Assembly: GCF_024699925.1 (NCBI RefSeq)
Contig: NZ_JAJOMX010000001.1
Location: forward strand, 186,001 to 250,000
Length of the DNA: 64,000 bases
From: Mesorhizobium sp. J428
Lineage (GTDB): Bacteria > Pseudomonadota > Alphaproteobacteria > Rhizobiales > Rhizobiaceae
Direction of reading: 5' to 3'
Made by a program: the position numbers and the translations under genes. The notes beneath the pieces are model-generated. The model saw nothing but the letters and a program-made list of their open reading frames with translations. It made no database searches and was not told the DNA's origin. Of this stretch, positions 63,617 to 64,000 are shown in pieces. Numbering within the stretch: position 1 is the first letter of the stretch; each line of letters opens with the position of its first letter.

Positions 63617-64000
63617 TCAGCCGCCATATTGCACATCCGTCACCGGCTCCAGCCAGTCGACATGCACGCCATCAAGCGTCTCGTGGATAGCGATATGCGC
63701 CATCCGTGTCGTGGGCGCTGCGCCGTGCCAGTGCTTCTCCCCCGGCGGAATCCACACCGTATCGCCGGCCTTGATCTCCCGGATCGGCTCTCCCCACACC
63801 TGTGCGAGCCCCGCACCGGTCACGACATGCAGCGTCTGGCCGAGCGGATGCGTGTGCCAGTTGGTCCGTGCGCCGGGCTCGAACGTCACGAGCGCTGCGC
63901 GCACGCGCGCCGGCTCCGGCGCCTCGACGATCGGCTCCTGCCAAACCGTGCCGGTGAAATAGTCCGCCGGCGGCTTCTTGGATGCGGACGCGCCGCAAGG
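63617..64000 (-). CDS. Cupin-domain protein, N-terminus beyond window
   Basis: A small cupin runs in from the window edge; 127 codons plus stop are visible and the true start is probably just outside. The visible start is [20 protein letters not shown]. Cupin motif 1 is [21 protein letters not shown] and motif 2 is [18 protein letters not shown], together giving the metal-binding histidines. The family includes quercetinase-like and carboxymuconolactone-associated proteins of unknown substrate. It lies 55 bases upstream of the SDR gene on the same strand. Confidence 0.87.
   Translation of the reverse strand, partial: PCGASASKKPPADYFTGTVWQEPIVEAPEPARVRAALVTFEPGARTNWHTHPLGQTLHVVTGAGLAQVWGEPIREIKAGDTVWIPPGEKHWHGAAPTTRMAHIAIHETLDGVHVDWLEPVTDVQYGG

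Overview
The window is GC-rich (roughly two-thirds GC), tightly packed DNA from an alphaproteobacterium. It is most likely a Hyphomicrobiales (Rhizobiales) member of the Phyllobacteriaceae/Mesorhizobium type. The basis is the FixL-FixJ-FixK cascade with a haem-PAS kinase, the TamA/TamB pair, non-pyrrolysine MttB and N-methylproline demethylase homologues, paired half-size YeeE proteins and rhizobial-style sulfonate genes. No prophage, insertion sequence or CRISPR array was seen.

Layout. 1-956: truncated Tat-exported peptide-type solute-binding protein. 1.2-15.2 kb: envelope block, tamA-tamB divergent from an alpha-2-macroglobulin/pbpC pair. 15.3-23.3 kb: RidA and creatininase-family genes divergent from a NitT/TauT-type transporter operon that continues into a cytosine-deaminase-like amidohydrolase, an FAD oxidoreductase and two NQO-type flavoproteins. 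This operon has a good sigma-54 promoter (16697-16713), so I read it as a nitrogen-scavenging route for an unidentified small N-compound. 23.4-24.6 kb: YcaQ-type glycosylase. 24.6-29.4 kb: N-methylproline-demethylase-like flavoprotein and an MttB homologue (possible proline-betaine use) with a toxin-antitoxin pair between them. 29.5-31.7 kb: persulfide-dioxygenase-like MBL enzyme and two half-YeeE sulfur transporters. 31.9-35.9 kb: trehalose operon otsB-GH15-otsA. 35.9-39.2 kb: fixL-fixJ-small receiver-fixK. 39.3-47.6 kb: MacB-like exporter, phosphoribosyltransferase, three small unknown proteins, an LLM flavin monooxygenase and an FAD/NAD(P)-binding protein. Two perfect FixK/FNR palindromes in this stretch suggest low-oxygen control. 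47.7-53.5 kb: Rrf2 regulator divergent from a sulfonate operon with two tandem binding proteins (ssuA-like x2, ssuD, ssuC, ssuB). 53.6-64 kb: beta-helix protein, tRNA-Ile2(CAU), SIMPL protein, YcgN, OmpA-type protein, YqhA, an exonuclease-CBS-nucleotidyltransferase fusion, ParDE, SDR and a cupin protein.

Data quality matters here. At least eight single-base shifts interrupt otherwise full-length conserved genes (pbpC, a binding protein twice, a toxin, GH15, otsA, a phosphoribosyltransferase, ycgN). Most lie in homopolymers, so residual sequencing error is more likely than decay. These genes are reported as frameshifted with their full reconstructed span.
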